Of a DNA stretch of 64,000 nt, positions 8,379 through 15,806 are shown piece after piece (the stretch's first letter is position 1; each line of letters starts with the position of its first letter). Location: positions 1 through 64,000 of the forward strand of contig CAZHDF010000001.1 in assembly GCA_964531525.1 (NCBI GenBank), given 5' to 3'. The notes under the pieces are model-generated. The model had not been told where the DNA came from, searched no databases, and saw nothing but the letters and a program-made list of their open reading frames with translations. The position numbers and the translations under genes are program-made. Source of the stretch: CAYYWV01 sp964531525. GTDB lineage: Bacteria > Pseudomonadota > Alphaproteobacteria > JAAXGF01.

Positions 8379-8695
8379 GACTTCGCCTCCTGGAGCATGA
8401 GGATTTCGCGTTCGACCGCATCGGCGATTCCAATGCCGCCCGCGCGCACCATCAGCCGTCCGTATTCCTGGTTCATCATCGAGCGATAGATGCTCTCGGC
8501 GTTGCCGCCGCCGAACAGGCCGTCGGTCTTGATGCCCGAGAACATGGTGTCGAACATGCGGGCGAGGAAAAAGGATTCGAAGGACTCGGCGGCCTCGCGC
8601 GGGCTCGTCCGGCCGGCGGTCGCGGCCGTGATCGTCGGCGTCGCCTGCGAGCGCGCGAAGGCTTCCTGGGCGAGCAAGGCGTTGGAGATCGCCAT
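8375..8695 (-). CDS. flgJ: Rod-binding protein FlgJ, N-terminal type (CheL-like)
   Basis: A 106-residue protein with the rod-capping domain only: AAESFESFFLARMFDTMFSGI followed by YRSMMNQEYGRLMVRAGGIGIAD. Enterobacterial FlgJ adds a C-terminal muramidase, which is absent here as in other alphaproteobacteria, where this short form is often called CheL. It helps polymerise the rod in the periplasm. Its ATG overlaps the flgI stop by one base, and flgN overlaps its own stop, so the three genes are tightly coupled. Confidence 0.88.
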   Translation of the reverse strand: MAISNALLAQEAFARSQATPTITAATAGRTSPREAAESFESFFLARMFDTMFSGIKTDGLFGGGNAESIYRSMMNQEYGRLMVRAGGIGIADAVEREILMLQEAKS

Positions 8696-9825
8696 TACAG
8701 CACCTCGATTTCGGCCTGGAGCGCGCCCGCGGCCTTGATCGTCTGGAGGATCGCGATCATGTCGCGCGGGCCGATGCCGAGCGCGTTGAGCCCCTCGACC
8801 AGATCCTGAAGGCTGACGCCGGTCGGCAGCACGACCAGGCGCTTCTCCTGGCCCTCCTGCACGTCGATCTGGGTGCGCGGCACGGTGGTGGTCTGGGCGC
8901 CCTGGGGCGCGAACGCGCCGGGCTGCGAAACCTGCGGCGTCTCGGTGATGCGGATCGTGAGATTGCCCTGGGCGATCGCGACCGTGCTGATGCGCACGTT
9001 CTCGCCCATCACGATCACGCCCGCCTGCTCGTCGATGACGACACGCGCGGGCTGGTCGGGCTCGATGCGAAGCTGCTCGATGTCGGTCAGCAGGCCGGCG
9101 ACGTTGTTGCGGTAGTTGTCGGGCACGGCGAGCCGGACCGTCGTCGGGTCGATCGCCTGGGCGGCCTGGATGCCGAGCCGCGCGTTGACCGCCCGCGCGA
9201 GCCGCGTCGCGGTCGTGAGATCGGGGTTGCGCAGCGCGATGTTGACCGAGGTCAAGTCGTCGAGGACGAACTCGACCTCGCGCTCGACGATCGCGCCCGA
9301 GGGGATGCGGCCGCTGGTCGGCACGCCCTTGGTGACGCTCGAGCCCGAGCTGCCGCTCGCGGAAAAGCCGCCGACCGCCACTTGGCCCTGGGCGACCGCG
9401 TAGACCTCGCCGTCGGCGGCGAGCAGCGGCGTGACCAGAAGCGTTCCGCCCATCAGGTTCTCGGCGTCGCCGAGCGCGCTCACCGTCACGTCGATCCGGC
9501 TGCCGTGGCGCGAGAACGGCGGCAGCGTCGCGGTCACCATGACCGCGGCGACGTTGTCGGTCTTGAGCGAGATGCCGCGCGTGTTCACGCCGAGCCGCTC
9601 GAGCATGCCGACCAGGCTTTGCTGGGTGAAGGGCGCGTTGTTCAGCGTATCGCCGCTGCCGTTGAGCCCGACCACCAGCCCGTAGCCGACGAGCTGGTTC
9701 TCGCGAATGCCCTCGAAGTCGGCGAGATCCTTGATCCGCGACATGGCCTCGGCGGCCGGGGCGAGCGCGAACGCGGCGAGCAGGGCGACGAGCGCGAGGG
9801 AAAGACGGAAATGACGGTGGATCAT
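8695..9825 (-). CDS. flgI: Flagellar P-ring protein FlgI
   Basis: Forms the periplasmic P ring around the rod. I chose the ATG at 9825 (376 residues) because it gives a clean signal peptide (MIHRHFRLSLALVALLAAFA, cleaved after AEA) and because an in-frame ATG 48 bases earlier overlaps the sigma-54 promoter. The mature start SRIKDLADFEGIRENQLVGYGLVVGLNGSGD is the family signature. Conserved RGISLKTDNVAAVMVTATLP and C-terminal GLNALGIGPRDMIAILQ also match. First gene of the flgI-flgJ-flgN-flgK-flgL-fliW operon. Confidence 0.95.
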   Translation of the reverse strand: MIHRHFRLSLALVALLAAFALAPAAEAMSRIKDLADFEGIRENQLVGYGLVVGLNGSGDTLNNAPFTQQSLVGMLERLGVNTRGISLKTDNVAAVMVTATLPPFSRHGSRIDVTVSALGDAENLMGGTLLVTPLLAADGEVYAVAQGQVAVGGFSASGSSGSSVTKGVPTSGRIPSGAIVEREVEFVLDDLTSVNIALRNPDLTTATRLARAVNARLGIQAAQAIDPTTVRLAVPDNYRNNVAGLLTDIEQLRIEPDQPARVVIDEQAGVIVMGENVRISTVAIAQGNLTIRITETPQVSQPGAFAPQGAQTTTVPRTQIDVQEGQEKRLVVLPTGVSLQDLVEGLNALGIGPRDMIAILQTIKAAGALQAEIEVL

Positions 9826-9873
9826 GGCACCTGGCGAATGAAACGAATGAAAAAGTCGATGCGCCTTATCCAA

Positions 9874-9889
9874 TGCGAATTGCGTGCCA
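9874..9889 (-). promoter_or_regulatory. Sigma-54 promoter of the flgI operon
   Basis: The minus-strand sequence TGGCACGCAATTCGCA matches the sigma-54 consensus except for one base of the TTGCA element; the invariant GG and GC are correctly spaced. A start about 12 bases downstream leaves a leader of about 37 bases before the flgI ATG at 9825. Confidence 0.75.
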
Positions 9890-9976
9890 ACCGGGCCTGC
9901 TCCATCAATCTATTGAAATAAATAAGATTTCCGGATTCTGTCTTATCCGGGACGGGAGCGGGGCGGGGTGAATTTC

Positions 9977-10010
9977 GGCAAAGCCTGCCAAGCACCGGGT
10001 AAATGTTGCC
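9977..10010. promoter_or_regulatory. Paired FlbD/ftr-like dyads upstream of flgI
   Basis: GGCAAAGCCTGCC (9977-9989) and GGTAAATGTTGCC (9998-10010) are centred about 94 and 115 bp upstream of the flgI sigma-54 promoter. The first is identical, on the opposite strand, to a dyad upstream of flgF. The rest of the 344-bp flgI-fliX intergenic region is A+T-richer near flgI and holds the CtrA box near fliX. Confidence 0.65.
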
Positions 10011-10080
10011 TAGCGGAGGCGCGAATCGGCGCCGATCGATTTCGGAGGAGAACGCCGGCGGCCGCGCGCGGCGCGCCGAT

Positions 10081-10096
10081 TTAAGCGCTTCTTAAC
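10081..10096 (+). promoter_or_regulatory. CtrA-type box upstream of fliX
   Basis: A perfect TTAA-N7-TTAAC (TTAAGCGCTTCTTAAC), the binding consensus of the alphaproteobacterial master regulator CtrA. It ends 74 bases before the fliX ATG, a distance compatible with a -35-overlapping activator site. Confidence 0.75.
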
Positions 10097-10169
10097 CACC
10101 CCGGGGCGAAGGTGGAGGCGTGTCGATCATCAAGCGATTCTCCGGCGTTCGCCGGTTCGAGAGCGGCTC

Positions 10170-10586
10170 ATGAAGATCACCGGCCCCGGCCGATTAGGCT
10201 CCGTCCCCGCGCGGCCCGGACGCGTCTCCCGCGGCGCGGGCTCGGGCGGGTTCGCGAGCGCCATCGGCGGCGAGCCCGAGGGTGCCGCGCCGGTCCGCGC
10301 GCATGCGCCGCTTGGGGCGGTCGACGGCATTCTCGCCGCCCAGGAGGTTCCCGACGCCCTCAAGGGGCGCTCGCGCGGCCTCGCGCGCGGCTACAATCTT
10401 CTCGATCGGCTCGACGATATCCGCCTCGGCCTTCTGATGGGCGCGATCCCCCGGGCCGGGCTTCTCGATCTGCGCCGCCAGCTCCGCGAGCGGCGCGACG
10501 AGCTGCATGATCCCAGGCTTGCCGCGATTCTCGACGAGATCGACCTGCGCGCGGCGGTCGAGCTCGCCAAGCTCGATATCGCGTGA
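10170..10586 (+). CDS. fliX: Flagellar assembly regulator FliX
   Basis: FliX is an alphaproteobacterial trans-acting factor that couples basal-body assembly to FlbD activity on sigma-54 promoters. The 138-residue protein begins MKITGPGRLGS, has a variable Gly/Ala-rich part, then the conserved C-terminal half: GILAAQEVPDA, RGYNLLDRLDDIRLGLLMGAIP and the closing ILDEIDLRAAVELAKLD. It is divergent from flgI with a CtrA box in front. The presence of fliX makes it likely that flbD exists elsewhere in the genome; flbD itself is not in this window. Confidence 0.9.
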   Translation: MKITGPGRLGSVPARPGRVSRGAGSGGFASAIGGEPEGAAPVRAHAPLGAVDGILAAQEVPDALKGRSRGLARGYNLLDRLDDIRLGLLMGAIPRAGLLDLRRQLRERRDELHDPRLAAILDEIDLRAAVELAKLDIA

Positions 10587-10691
10587 TGCGCGCCCCCGTC
10601 GCGCGGCGCGCGCGCGAAGCGCTTGCGGCGGTCGGGCGAGAACCATATATTCCAGCGCGTTCTCGCACCGTCTAGTCAAGGGTCCGACACA

Positions 10692-11150
10692 GTGTCGAAA
10701 CACCAAGCCAAGGCCGACCGGGAAGCCAAGGTCGAATCGATCACGCTGCCGCCCGACTACCGGCCGTCCAAGAACGAGCCGTTCATGAACCCGTTGCAGC
10801 AGGAATATTTCCGCCGGAAGCTGTTGCGCTGGCGCGAGGAGCTGCTTGCGGAATCGTCTCAAACCCTTCAAAATCTTCAAGAAGCCACGTCGCAGGAACC
10901 CGACTTCGCCGATCGGGCCTCGATCGAGACCGACCGGGCCTTGGAACTGCGCACGCGCGACCGCGGGCGCAAGCTGATCGCCAAGATCGACGCGGCGCTG
11001 CGGCGCATCGAGGACGGCTCCTACGGCTATTGCGAGGAAACCGGCGAGCCGATCAGCTTGTCGCGTCTCGAAGCACGCCCGATCGCCACCCTCAGCATCG
11101 ACGCCCAGGAGCGCCACGAACGCCGCGAGAAGGTCTACCGCGACGATTGA
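10692..11150 (+). CDS. dksA: RNA polymerase-binding transcription factor DksA
   Basis: DksA binds the RNA polymerase secondary channel and, with ppGpp, adjusts promoter activity. The GTG at 10692 is preferred (AAGGG about 9 bases before); an earlier in-frame start would add a tail with no family similarity. The 152-residue product has the alphaproteobacterial signature ITLPPDYRPSKNEPFMNPLQQEYFRRKLL, a coiled coil with the tip FADRASIETDRALE, and a C-terminal segment GSYGYCEETGEPI. In the zinc-finger segment only one Cys of the usual four remains (CEETGEPISLSRLEARP), as in Cys-poor DksA variants. It is followed by a perfect palindrome. Confidence 0.92.
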   Translation: MSKHQAKADREAKVESITLPPDYRPSKNEPFMNPLQQEYFRRKLLRWREELLAESSQTLQNLQEATSQEPDFADRASIETDRALELRTRDRGRKLIAKIDAALRRIEDGSYGYCEETGEPISLSRLEARPIATLSIDAQERHERREKVYRDD

Positions 11151-11186
11151 CGCGCCGCCGGTCGCCGGCGATTGATCGATCACGCA

Positions 11187-11220
11187 AACAAGCCCATGAA
11201 CGCGCGTTCATGGGCTTGTT
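11187..11220. terminator. 34-bp perfect palindrome after dksA
   Basis: Two exact 17-base arms (AACAAGCCCATGAACGC and its complement) abut with no spacer. It begins 37 bases after the dksA stop, between dksA and the convergent flgH. It has no long T-tract on either side, so it could be a bidirectional terminator or 3'-end stabiliser. Confidence 0.6.
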
Positions 11221-11253
11221 CGCATGAAAGACCCTCGGGCGGACCGTCCCCCG

Positions 11254-11517
11254 GAGCGGGATGATTTTGGGCCGGCGCGTCACTTCCTTGAACCGGATCG
11301 GCGTATCCGCTTCGCACCCCCACCCAACCCTCCCCCATCGAAGGGGAGGGCTTTCGGTTCGAGGCCGTACCGCGATCTCCCTTCCCGTCAAGGGAGGGGG
11401 AAAGCATGGCCGCGCTCGGTTGATCGAGCCCTCCCCCTCGATGGGGGAGGGTTGGGTGGGGGTGGGGTGCGCGCGCGGACCGGGGATACGAGAAGCGCCG
11501 ATTCCATCAAAAGACAT
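11254..11517 (+). repeat. Dispersed intergenic repeat, copy 1
   Basis: About 264 bp that match, in inverted orientation, the sequence at 24468-24750. Order of blocks: GAGCGGGATGATTTTGGG, then an arm starting CACCCCCACCCAACCCTCCC, a central block with TCAAGGGAGG, an inverted arm ending GGGTTGGGTGGGGGTG, and a tail TTCCATCAAAAGACAT. The arms would fold into a very long hairpin. It occupies the space between dksA and flgH and ends 7 bases from the flgH stop. Weak frames across it have no gene-like features. Confidence 0.85.
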
Positions 11518-11523
11518 CAGGCC

Positions 11524-12318
11524 CTAGAACGGATAGAGGATGTCGAAGATCTCCTGACCGTAGCGCGGCCGCTGGATATCGCTCAGGGTGCCGCGGCCGC
11601 CGTAGACGATTCTCGCCTCGGCGATCTGGTCGTGCTTGATCGTGTTGTCCGACTTGATGTCCTCGCGGCGCACCACGCCCTGGACGTAGAGCTCGCGCAC
11701 CTCGTAGTTGACGCGCACCTCCTGGGTCCCCTGGATAACCAGATTGCCGTTGGGCAGCGACTGGGTGACGACCGCCGCGACGCGCAGGCTGATCTTCTCC
11801 TTGCGGTCGATCGCGCCCGAGCCGTCGGTCAGCGAATCGCTCTTGAGATCGACCAGGTTGGTCGGGTCGAGCGCCTCGGGCAGAACCTGGGTGAGCTTGG
11901 TCTCGTAGCCGAGCAGCGACGAGGCCGACGCGCCCTCGGTGTTGGTGCGCGTGCGCTTGGTCGCGTTGTCGACCTTGGCCGTGTCGTCGATCTCGATCAG
12001 CACGGTCAGGATATCGCCCACGCGCTGGGCGCGTTGATCCTTGAAGAAGGCGCGCGCGCCGGTGCGCCATAGCGAGTTGGGCGCGAAAACGACGCTTTCT
12101 CGCGCCGGCATCGGCATGCTGACCGGCTGGTATTGCGGATCCAGGGTCGGGTTTTCGATCGGCTTGACCTTGGGGGTCTCGCCGACCGCGGCCAGCCGGT
12201 CGATGGTGTTCGAGCATCCGGCCAGCGCCAGCGCGGCGAGCGCCACGGCGGCAAGGCGGACCCCGCGCGTGGAGATGGCGCGGGAGGAGGGGGCACGGGG
12301 CGACGGGGCGCGGGTCAT
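11524..12318 (-). CDS. flgH: Flagellar L-ring protein FlgH
   Basis: Outer-membrane lipoprotein forming the L ring. The ATG at 12318 has GGAG 9 bases upstream. The signal peptide ends in a lipobox LALAGC (Cys near residue 35). The conserved NSLWRTGARAFFKDQRAQRVGDILTV, IDDTAKVDNATKRTR, and the C-terminal YGGRGTLSDIQRPRYGQEIFDILYPF are diagnostic. Length 264 residues is slightly long because of an N-terminal Ser/Arg-rich extension before the hydrophobic core. It is the last gene of flgF-flgG-flgA-flgH, 23 bases after flgA. Confidence 0.95.
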   Translation of the reverse strand: MTRAPSPRAPSSRAISTRGVRLAAVALAALALAGCSNTIDRLAAVGETPKVKPIENPTLDPQYQPVSMPMPARESVVFAPNSLWRTGARAFFKDQRAQRVGDILTVLIEIDDTAKVDNATKRTRTNTEGASASSLLGYETKLTQVLPEALDPTNLVDLKSDSLTDGSGAIDRKEKISLRVAAVVTQSLPNGNLVIQGTQEVRVNYEVRELYVQGVVRREDIKSDNTIKHDQIAEARIVYGGRGTLSDIQRPRYGQEIFDILYPF

Positions 12319-12341
12319 GGCGCTTTCTCCGCTTTCGGGGG

Positions 12342-13301
12342 TCAATTGAGGGCGAGCCGGCGACGGCTCGTGACGACGACCATGCCCGAGCCTTCGACCA
12401 TGGCGTCGATGACGGTGTTGGTCTGGGTGTTGAGCACGCGGATCGTCTCGCCCTGGCCGCCGTCCTCGAGGGCCTTGCCGGCGGTGGACAGCACCATGGC
12501 CTCGGTCCGGTAGGTCATGGTCACGTTGGCGCCCTTGGCGACGATCACCGGGGCGCGCAAATCGCCCGCGTAAAGCGGCTGGCCGGCGCGCAGCGTGCGG
12601 CGCGCGGCCTGGCCGACGATGTCCGCCGGATCGTCGATCGTCGCCCGGCGAATCCGGTCGGCGCGCATCTCGGCCCAATCCAGATCGCCCTGCTCGATCA
12701 CCTCGCCGCGGCGCAGGGTCCGGCGCAGCACCGGCAACTCGACGACCGCGTGGACCCGCCCGGCGATATTGGCGCGCTGGGCGTAGGCCGTGCCGGCGGC
12801 GGCGACGACGGTCGCCGTGAGCCGTCCGCGCGCCCGGTCGAGCGACAGGTTCTCGATCTCGACGGTCCTGGGCGCCGCGGTCGGCAGCACGATCTCGGCG
12901 CCGCGTCCCTGAAGGTCGATCCGCAGGTTCTCGCCCGGCGCGATGTCCCTGAGCGCGTCGACGAGGCGCTCCTCGATCTCGCTTTTGGCGATCCGCTGGC
13001 CGGCGCGGCTCACCACCACCCGGTCGAGCCCGCGCGCGGGCTTCCAGTCGAGCCCGTTCGCGCGGGCGACGCGAAAGACCAGGCTGACGCTGACGACCAT
13101 GCGCCGTCCCGGCGCCGGCGCGCGGGCGAGCACCGCATCCGCCGCCGCGCCCGCGCCTGCGAGTACGTCGCCGAGGGTGACGACCGGCCCGTCGACGACG
13201 ACGCTCGCGCGCAGACGCGCCTCGACCGCCGCCGCGGCGGGATTCGTCGCCGTCGCGCCGAGGGCGAGGGCGATCGCGAGAAAGACGATCCGTAGGATCA
13301 T
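12342..13301 (-). CDS. flgA: Flagellar basal body P-ring formation chaperone FlgA
   Basis: Periplasmic chaperone for P-ring assembly. The second of two nearby ATGs (13301) is chosen because AGGA lies 8 bases upstream; the other (13307) leaves only 2 bases. A signal peptide (ILRIVFLAIALALGATATNP) precedes a family-typical core, with a C-terminal SAF/ChapFlgA region: RTLRRGEVIEQGDLDWAEM, VGQAARRTLRAGQPLYAGDL and a final INTQT-like strand before VVTSRRRLALN. About 319 residues. It lies between flgG and flgH. Confidence 0.9.
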   Translation of the reverse strand: MILRIVFLAIALALGATATNPAAAAVEARLRASVVVDGPVVTLGDVLAGAGAAADAVLARAPAPGRRMVVSVSLVFRVARANGLDWKPARGLDRVVVSRAGQRIAKSEIEERLVDALRDIAPGENLRIDLQGRGAEIVLPTAAPRTVEIENLSLDRARGRLTATVVAAAGTAYAQRANIAGRVHAVVELPVLRRTLRRGEVIEQGDLDWAEMRADRIRRATIDDPADIVGQAARRTLRAGQPLYAGDLRAPVIVAKGANVTMTYRTEAMVLSTAGKALEDGGQGETIRVLNTQTNTVIDAMVEGSGMVVVTSRRRLALN

Positions 13302-13324
13302 GGTCATATTCCTTCAGGCAAATC

Positions 13325-14110
13325 CTAGCGAAGCTGGCTGACGGTGCTCATCATCTCGTCGGCGGTCGAGATCACCTTCGAGTTGAGCTCGTAGGCCCGC
13401 TGGGCGCTGATCATGCTCGTGATCTCGGACACCGCGTCGACGTTCGAGATCTCGAGGAAACCCTGTTGCAGGGTGCCGAAGCCGGTCGCGCCCGGCGTGC
13501 TCGTGGTCGGCGCGCCCGAGGACGGCGTCTCGAGAAGCAGGTTGTCGCCCACCGCCTCGAGCCCCGCGTCGTTGGGGAAGGTCGTCAGCTCGAGCTGGCC
13601 CACGGTCTGGGGCGCGACCTGGCCGTCGAGCTTGACCTGAACCTCGCCCGAGGCGTTGATGCTGATGTCGGTCGCGCCCGACGGAATGGTGATGCCCGGC
13701 GCGACGACGAAGCCGTCGGGGGTGACGATCTGCCCCTGGGGGCTGAGCTGGAAGGAGCCCGCGCGGGAATAGGCGTCGTCGCCGCTGGGAAGCTGGATAT
13801 GGAAGTAGCCCCGACCCTGGATGGCGAGGTCGAGGGTGTTGCCGGTCGAGACCAGGTTGCCCTGCTCGGTGATGCGATAGACCGAGGCGGTCTTCACGCC
13901 GACGCCGAGCTGCACGCCCGAGGGCACGATCGTGCCGGCGTCCGACGACGCCGAGCCGACGCGGCGCAGCGACTGGTATAGAAGATCCTGGAACTCGGGT
14001 CGCTGGCGCTTGAACCCGGTGGTGTTCAGGTTGGAGATGTTGTTGGCGATGACGTCGATATTGGTCTGCTGGGCCAACATGCCCGTCGCCGCGATGCTCA
14101 GCGATCTCAT
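13325..14110 (-). CDS. flgG: Flagellar distal rod protein FlgG
   Basis: Builds the distal rod. The 261-residue protein opens MRSLSIAATGMLAQQTNIDVIANNISNLNTTGFKR and contains the distal-rod-specific segment YQSLRRVGS (residues about 45-53). Conserved GNTLDLAIQGRGYFHIQLP and the C-terminal ISNVDAVSEITSMISAQRAYELNSKVI complete the family pattern. It is 32 bases downstream of flgF. Confidence 0.96.
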   Translation of the reverse strand: MRSLSIAATGMLAQQTNIDVIANNISNLNTTGFKRQRPEFQDLLYQSLRRVGSASSDAGTIVPSGVQLGVGVKTASVYRITEQGNLVSTGNTLDLAIQGRGYFHIQLPSGDDAYSRAGSFQLSPQGQIVTPDGFVVAPGITIPSGATDISINASGEVQVKLDGQVAPQTVGQLELTTFPNDAGLEAVGDNLLLETPSSGAPTTSTPGATGFGTLQQGFLEISNVDAVSEITSMISAQRAYELNSKVISTADEMMSTVSQLR

Positions 14111-14142
14111 CTAGAAGGCTCCTCTCGTCAATCGGTTCGCGG

Positions 14143-14871
14143 TCAGGCGGACTGGCTCGTGCCCGAAAGCACGGAGATCGCCCGCTGGCGAAGCTGGTTC
14201 TGGTCCTGGATCAGGCGCTGCGTGCTCTGATAGCTGCGCAGCAGCGAAATCATGCGCGTCATCTCGATGATGGGCTCGACGTTCGATTTCTCGATCGCGC
14301 CCTGCTCGATTTTCACGTCGCCGGCGGGAATCGGCGTCTGGTCTGTCCGGTAAAGCCCGCCGGCCACCTTGCGAAGCGCGTAGAGGTTATCGAAGGTCAC
14401 GGCCTCGAGCCGGCCGATCTCGATGCCCTCCGAGGTGACGATGCCGTCGGTCGTGATCGTGATCTCGTTCGCGCCCGGGCTGGCGATGATGGGGAAGCCG
14501 TCGTCGCCGAGCAGCGGATGGCCGCTCGAGGTGACGAGCACCCCGTCCTGGTCGAGCTGGAAATGGCCGCCGCGCGCGTAGCGCACCCCCTCGGTGGTGT
14601 CGATGGGGAAGAAGCCCTCGCCCTTGATCGCGATGTCGAGCGGGTTGCCGGTCACCGAAATCTCGCCCTCGCGCGTGTCGTGGGCGACCGCGACGTCTTG
14701 AACGAAGGCCGCCTTGCCCGGGGCGCCGATGGGCTGGAGATAGGTGTCGAACAGCATGCGCTCGGCCTTGTAGCCGTCGGTGTTGGCGTTGGCGATGTTG
14801 TTCGCGATCAGGTCCATCTGGCGGCGCAAGACCATTTGCTGCGAAAGAGCCACCAGGGAAGCGTTCTGCAT
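14143..14871 (-). CDS. flgF: Flagellar proximal rod protein FlgF
   Basis: Proximal rod component. The ATG at 14871 is chosen: GGAGGG lies upstream with normal spacing, the product starts with the family motif (ASLVALSQQMVLRRQMDLIA, then NNIANANTDGYK), and an earlier in-frame ATG at 14949 lies within 3 bases of the sigma-54 element. The 242 residues include TGNPLDIAIKGEGFFPIDT and the C-terminal SNVEPIIEMTRMISLLRSYQ. First gene of the flgF-flgG-flgA-flgH operon. Confidence 0.94.
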   Translation of the reverse strand: MQNASLVALSQQMVLRRQMDLIANNIANANTDGYKAERMLFDTYLQPIGAPGKAAFVQDVAVAHDTREGEISVTGNPLDIAIKGEGFFPIDTTEGVRYARGGHFQLDQDGVLVTSSGHPLLGDDGFPIIASPGANEITITTDGIVTSEGIEIGRLEAVTFDNLYALRKVAGGLYRTDQTPIPAGDVKIEQGAIEKSNVEPIIEMTRMISLLRSYQSTQRLIQDQNQLRQRAISVLSGTSQSA

Positions 14872-14951
14872 TCGGTCCCTCCATGCCGCGTCTCGGGCGC
14901 CGTCCCATCGGGTTCGGCGCGATCGGACGCACCCGTCGTCGCCCTTCATTC

Positions 14952-14967
14952 TGCATGCGCCGTGCCA
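14952..14967 (-). promoter_or_regulatory. Sigma-54 promoter of the flgF operon
   Basis: The minus-strand sequence TGGCACGGCGCATGCA has an intact TGGCACG block and one mismatch in TTGCA, with correct spacing. It gives a leader of about 69 bases before flgF. Confidence 0.75.
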
Positions 14968-15041
14968 ACGGGAGGATTATTTGAATTCAATGGCTTGATG
15001 ACCGTCCGACGGGGGGTGGGGTGGCAGCGCCGGGCGCGGGC

Positions 15042-15068
15042 GGCAGGCTTTGCCGGGCAGATGTTGCC
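15042..15068. promoter_or_regulatory. Paired FlbD/ftr-like dyads between flgF and fliL
   Basis: GGCAGGCTTTGCC (15042-15054; its complement is identical to the dyad at 9977) and GGCAGATGTTGCC (15056-15068) are centred about 81 and 95 bp upstream of the flgF sigma-54 promoter. They also lie about 200 bp upstream of the divergent fliL, so they could affect both directions. Confidence 0.65.
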
Positions 15069-15265
15069 GCCGCGCCGGTGGCTGGCGGCCGCGCGCGGCG
15101 GGGCTTTTCGGGGGCGTTCGGCGGGCCGCCCGGCGGGGAGGGCGGCAAGGTCTCGGGCAAGGTCTTCGGCCTGGGCGCGCAACCTCTTATTAACGCCTTC
15201 TTTGCTATAACGAATCGCGACAGCGGGGGCCGGTTCGGGCCGCCAGGCGAGCGAACAGGTGGATC

Positions 15266-15796
15266 ATGACTGACGCGACGGCCGACGAATCCGTCGAAGA
15301 GGAAATCAACGCGGGCGAGGACGAGGGCGAGGAATCTCCCGGCAAATCGGGCGGCAAGAAGAAGCGCCTGATCATCATCGCGGCCGCCGCGGTTCTTCTT
15401 CTCGGCGGCGGGGGTGCGGGCGCCTACTTCGGTGGATTCCTCGATTCCTTCCTCGGCGGCGGCGCCGCCGAGCATGCCGCCGACACGGTCGAGGAGGTGG
15501 CGTACTTCGATTTGCCGGAGATGGTGGTCAATCTCGAAGCGGGCTCCAAGAAATCCTTCCTCAAGATCCAGCTTTCGCTCGAGCTCAACGCATCGCAGGA
15601 CACGACCGCGCTGACCCGGGTTCTTCCACGGGTTATCGACCAGTTTCAGGTCTTTCTGCGCGAGCTTCGCGCCGACGACCTTCAGGGATCGGCGGGGATC
15701 TACCGGGTCAAGGAGGAGCTGTTGCGCCGCGTGAGCGTAGCCGCCCATCCGATCGAGATCCGGGACGTTCTGTTCAAGGAAATGTTGATTCAGTAA
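15266..15796 (+). CDS. fliL: Flagellar basal body-associated protein FliL
   Basis: Inner-membrane protein that associates with the stator and supports torque. The 176 residues comprise an acidic cytoplasmic tail, a single transmembrane helix at about 34-56 (RLIIIAAAAVLLLGGGGAG), and a periplasmic domain with the family motif YFDLPEMVVNLEAGSKKSFLKIQLSLEL and the C-terminal IEIRDVLFKEMLIQ. AGGTGGATC precedes the ATG. It heads a plus-strand run fliL-fliM-DUF6468-motE. Its upstream sequence has a single TTAAC but no full CtrA box. Confidence 0.92.
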   Translation: MTDATADESVEEEINAGEDEGEESPGKSGGKKKRLIIIAAAAVLLLGGGGAGAYFGGFLDSFLGGGAAEHAADTVEEVAYFDLPEMVVNLEAGSKKSFLKIQLSLELNASQDTTALTRVLPRVIDQFQVFLRELRADDLQGSAGIYRVKEELLRRVSVAAHPIEIRDVLFKEMLIQ

Positions 15797-15806
15797 CGCG
15801 GTGACG

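Noticed and set aside
11224..12072. Frames crossing the intergenic repeat downstream of dksA
   Set aside because: They run through the inverted-repeat arms and then antisense to flgH; no domain or ribosome site.
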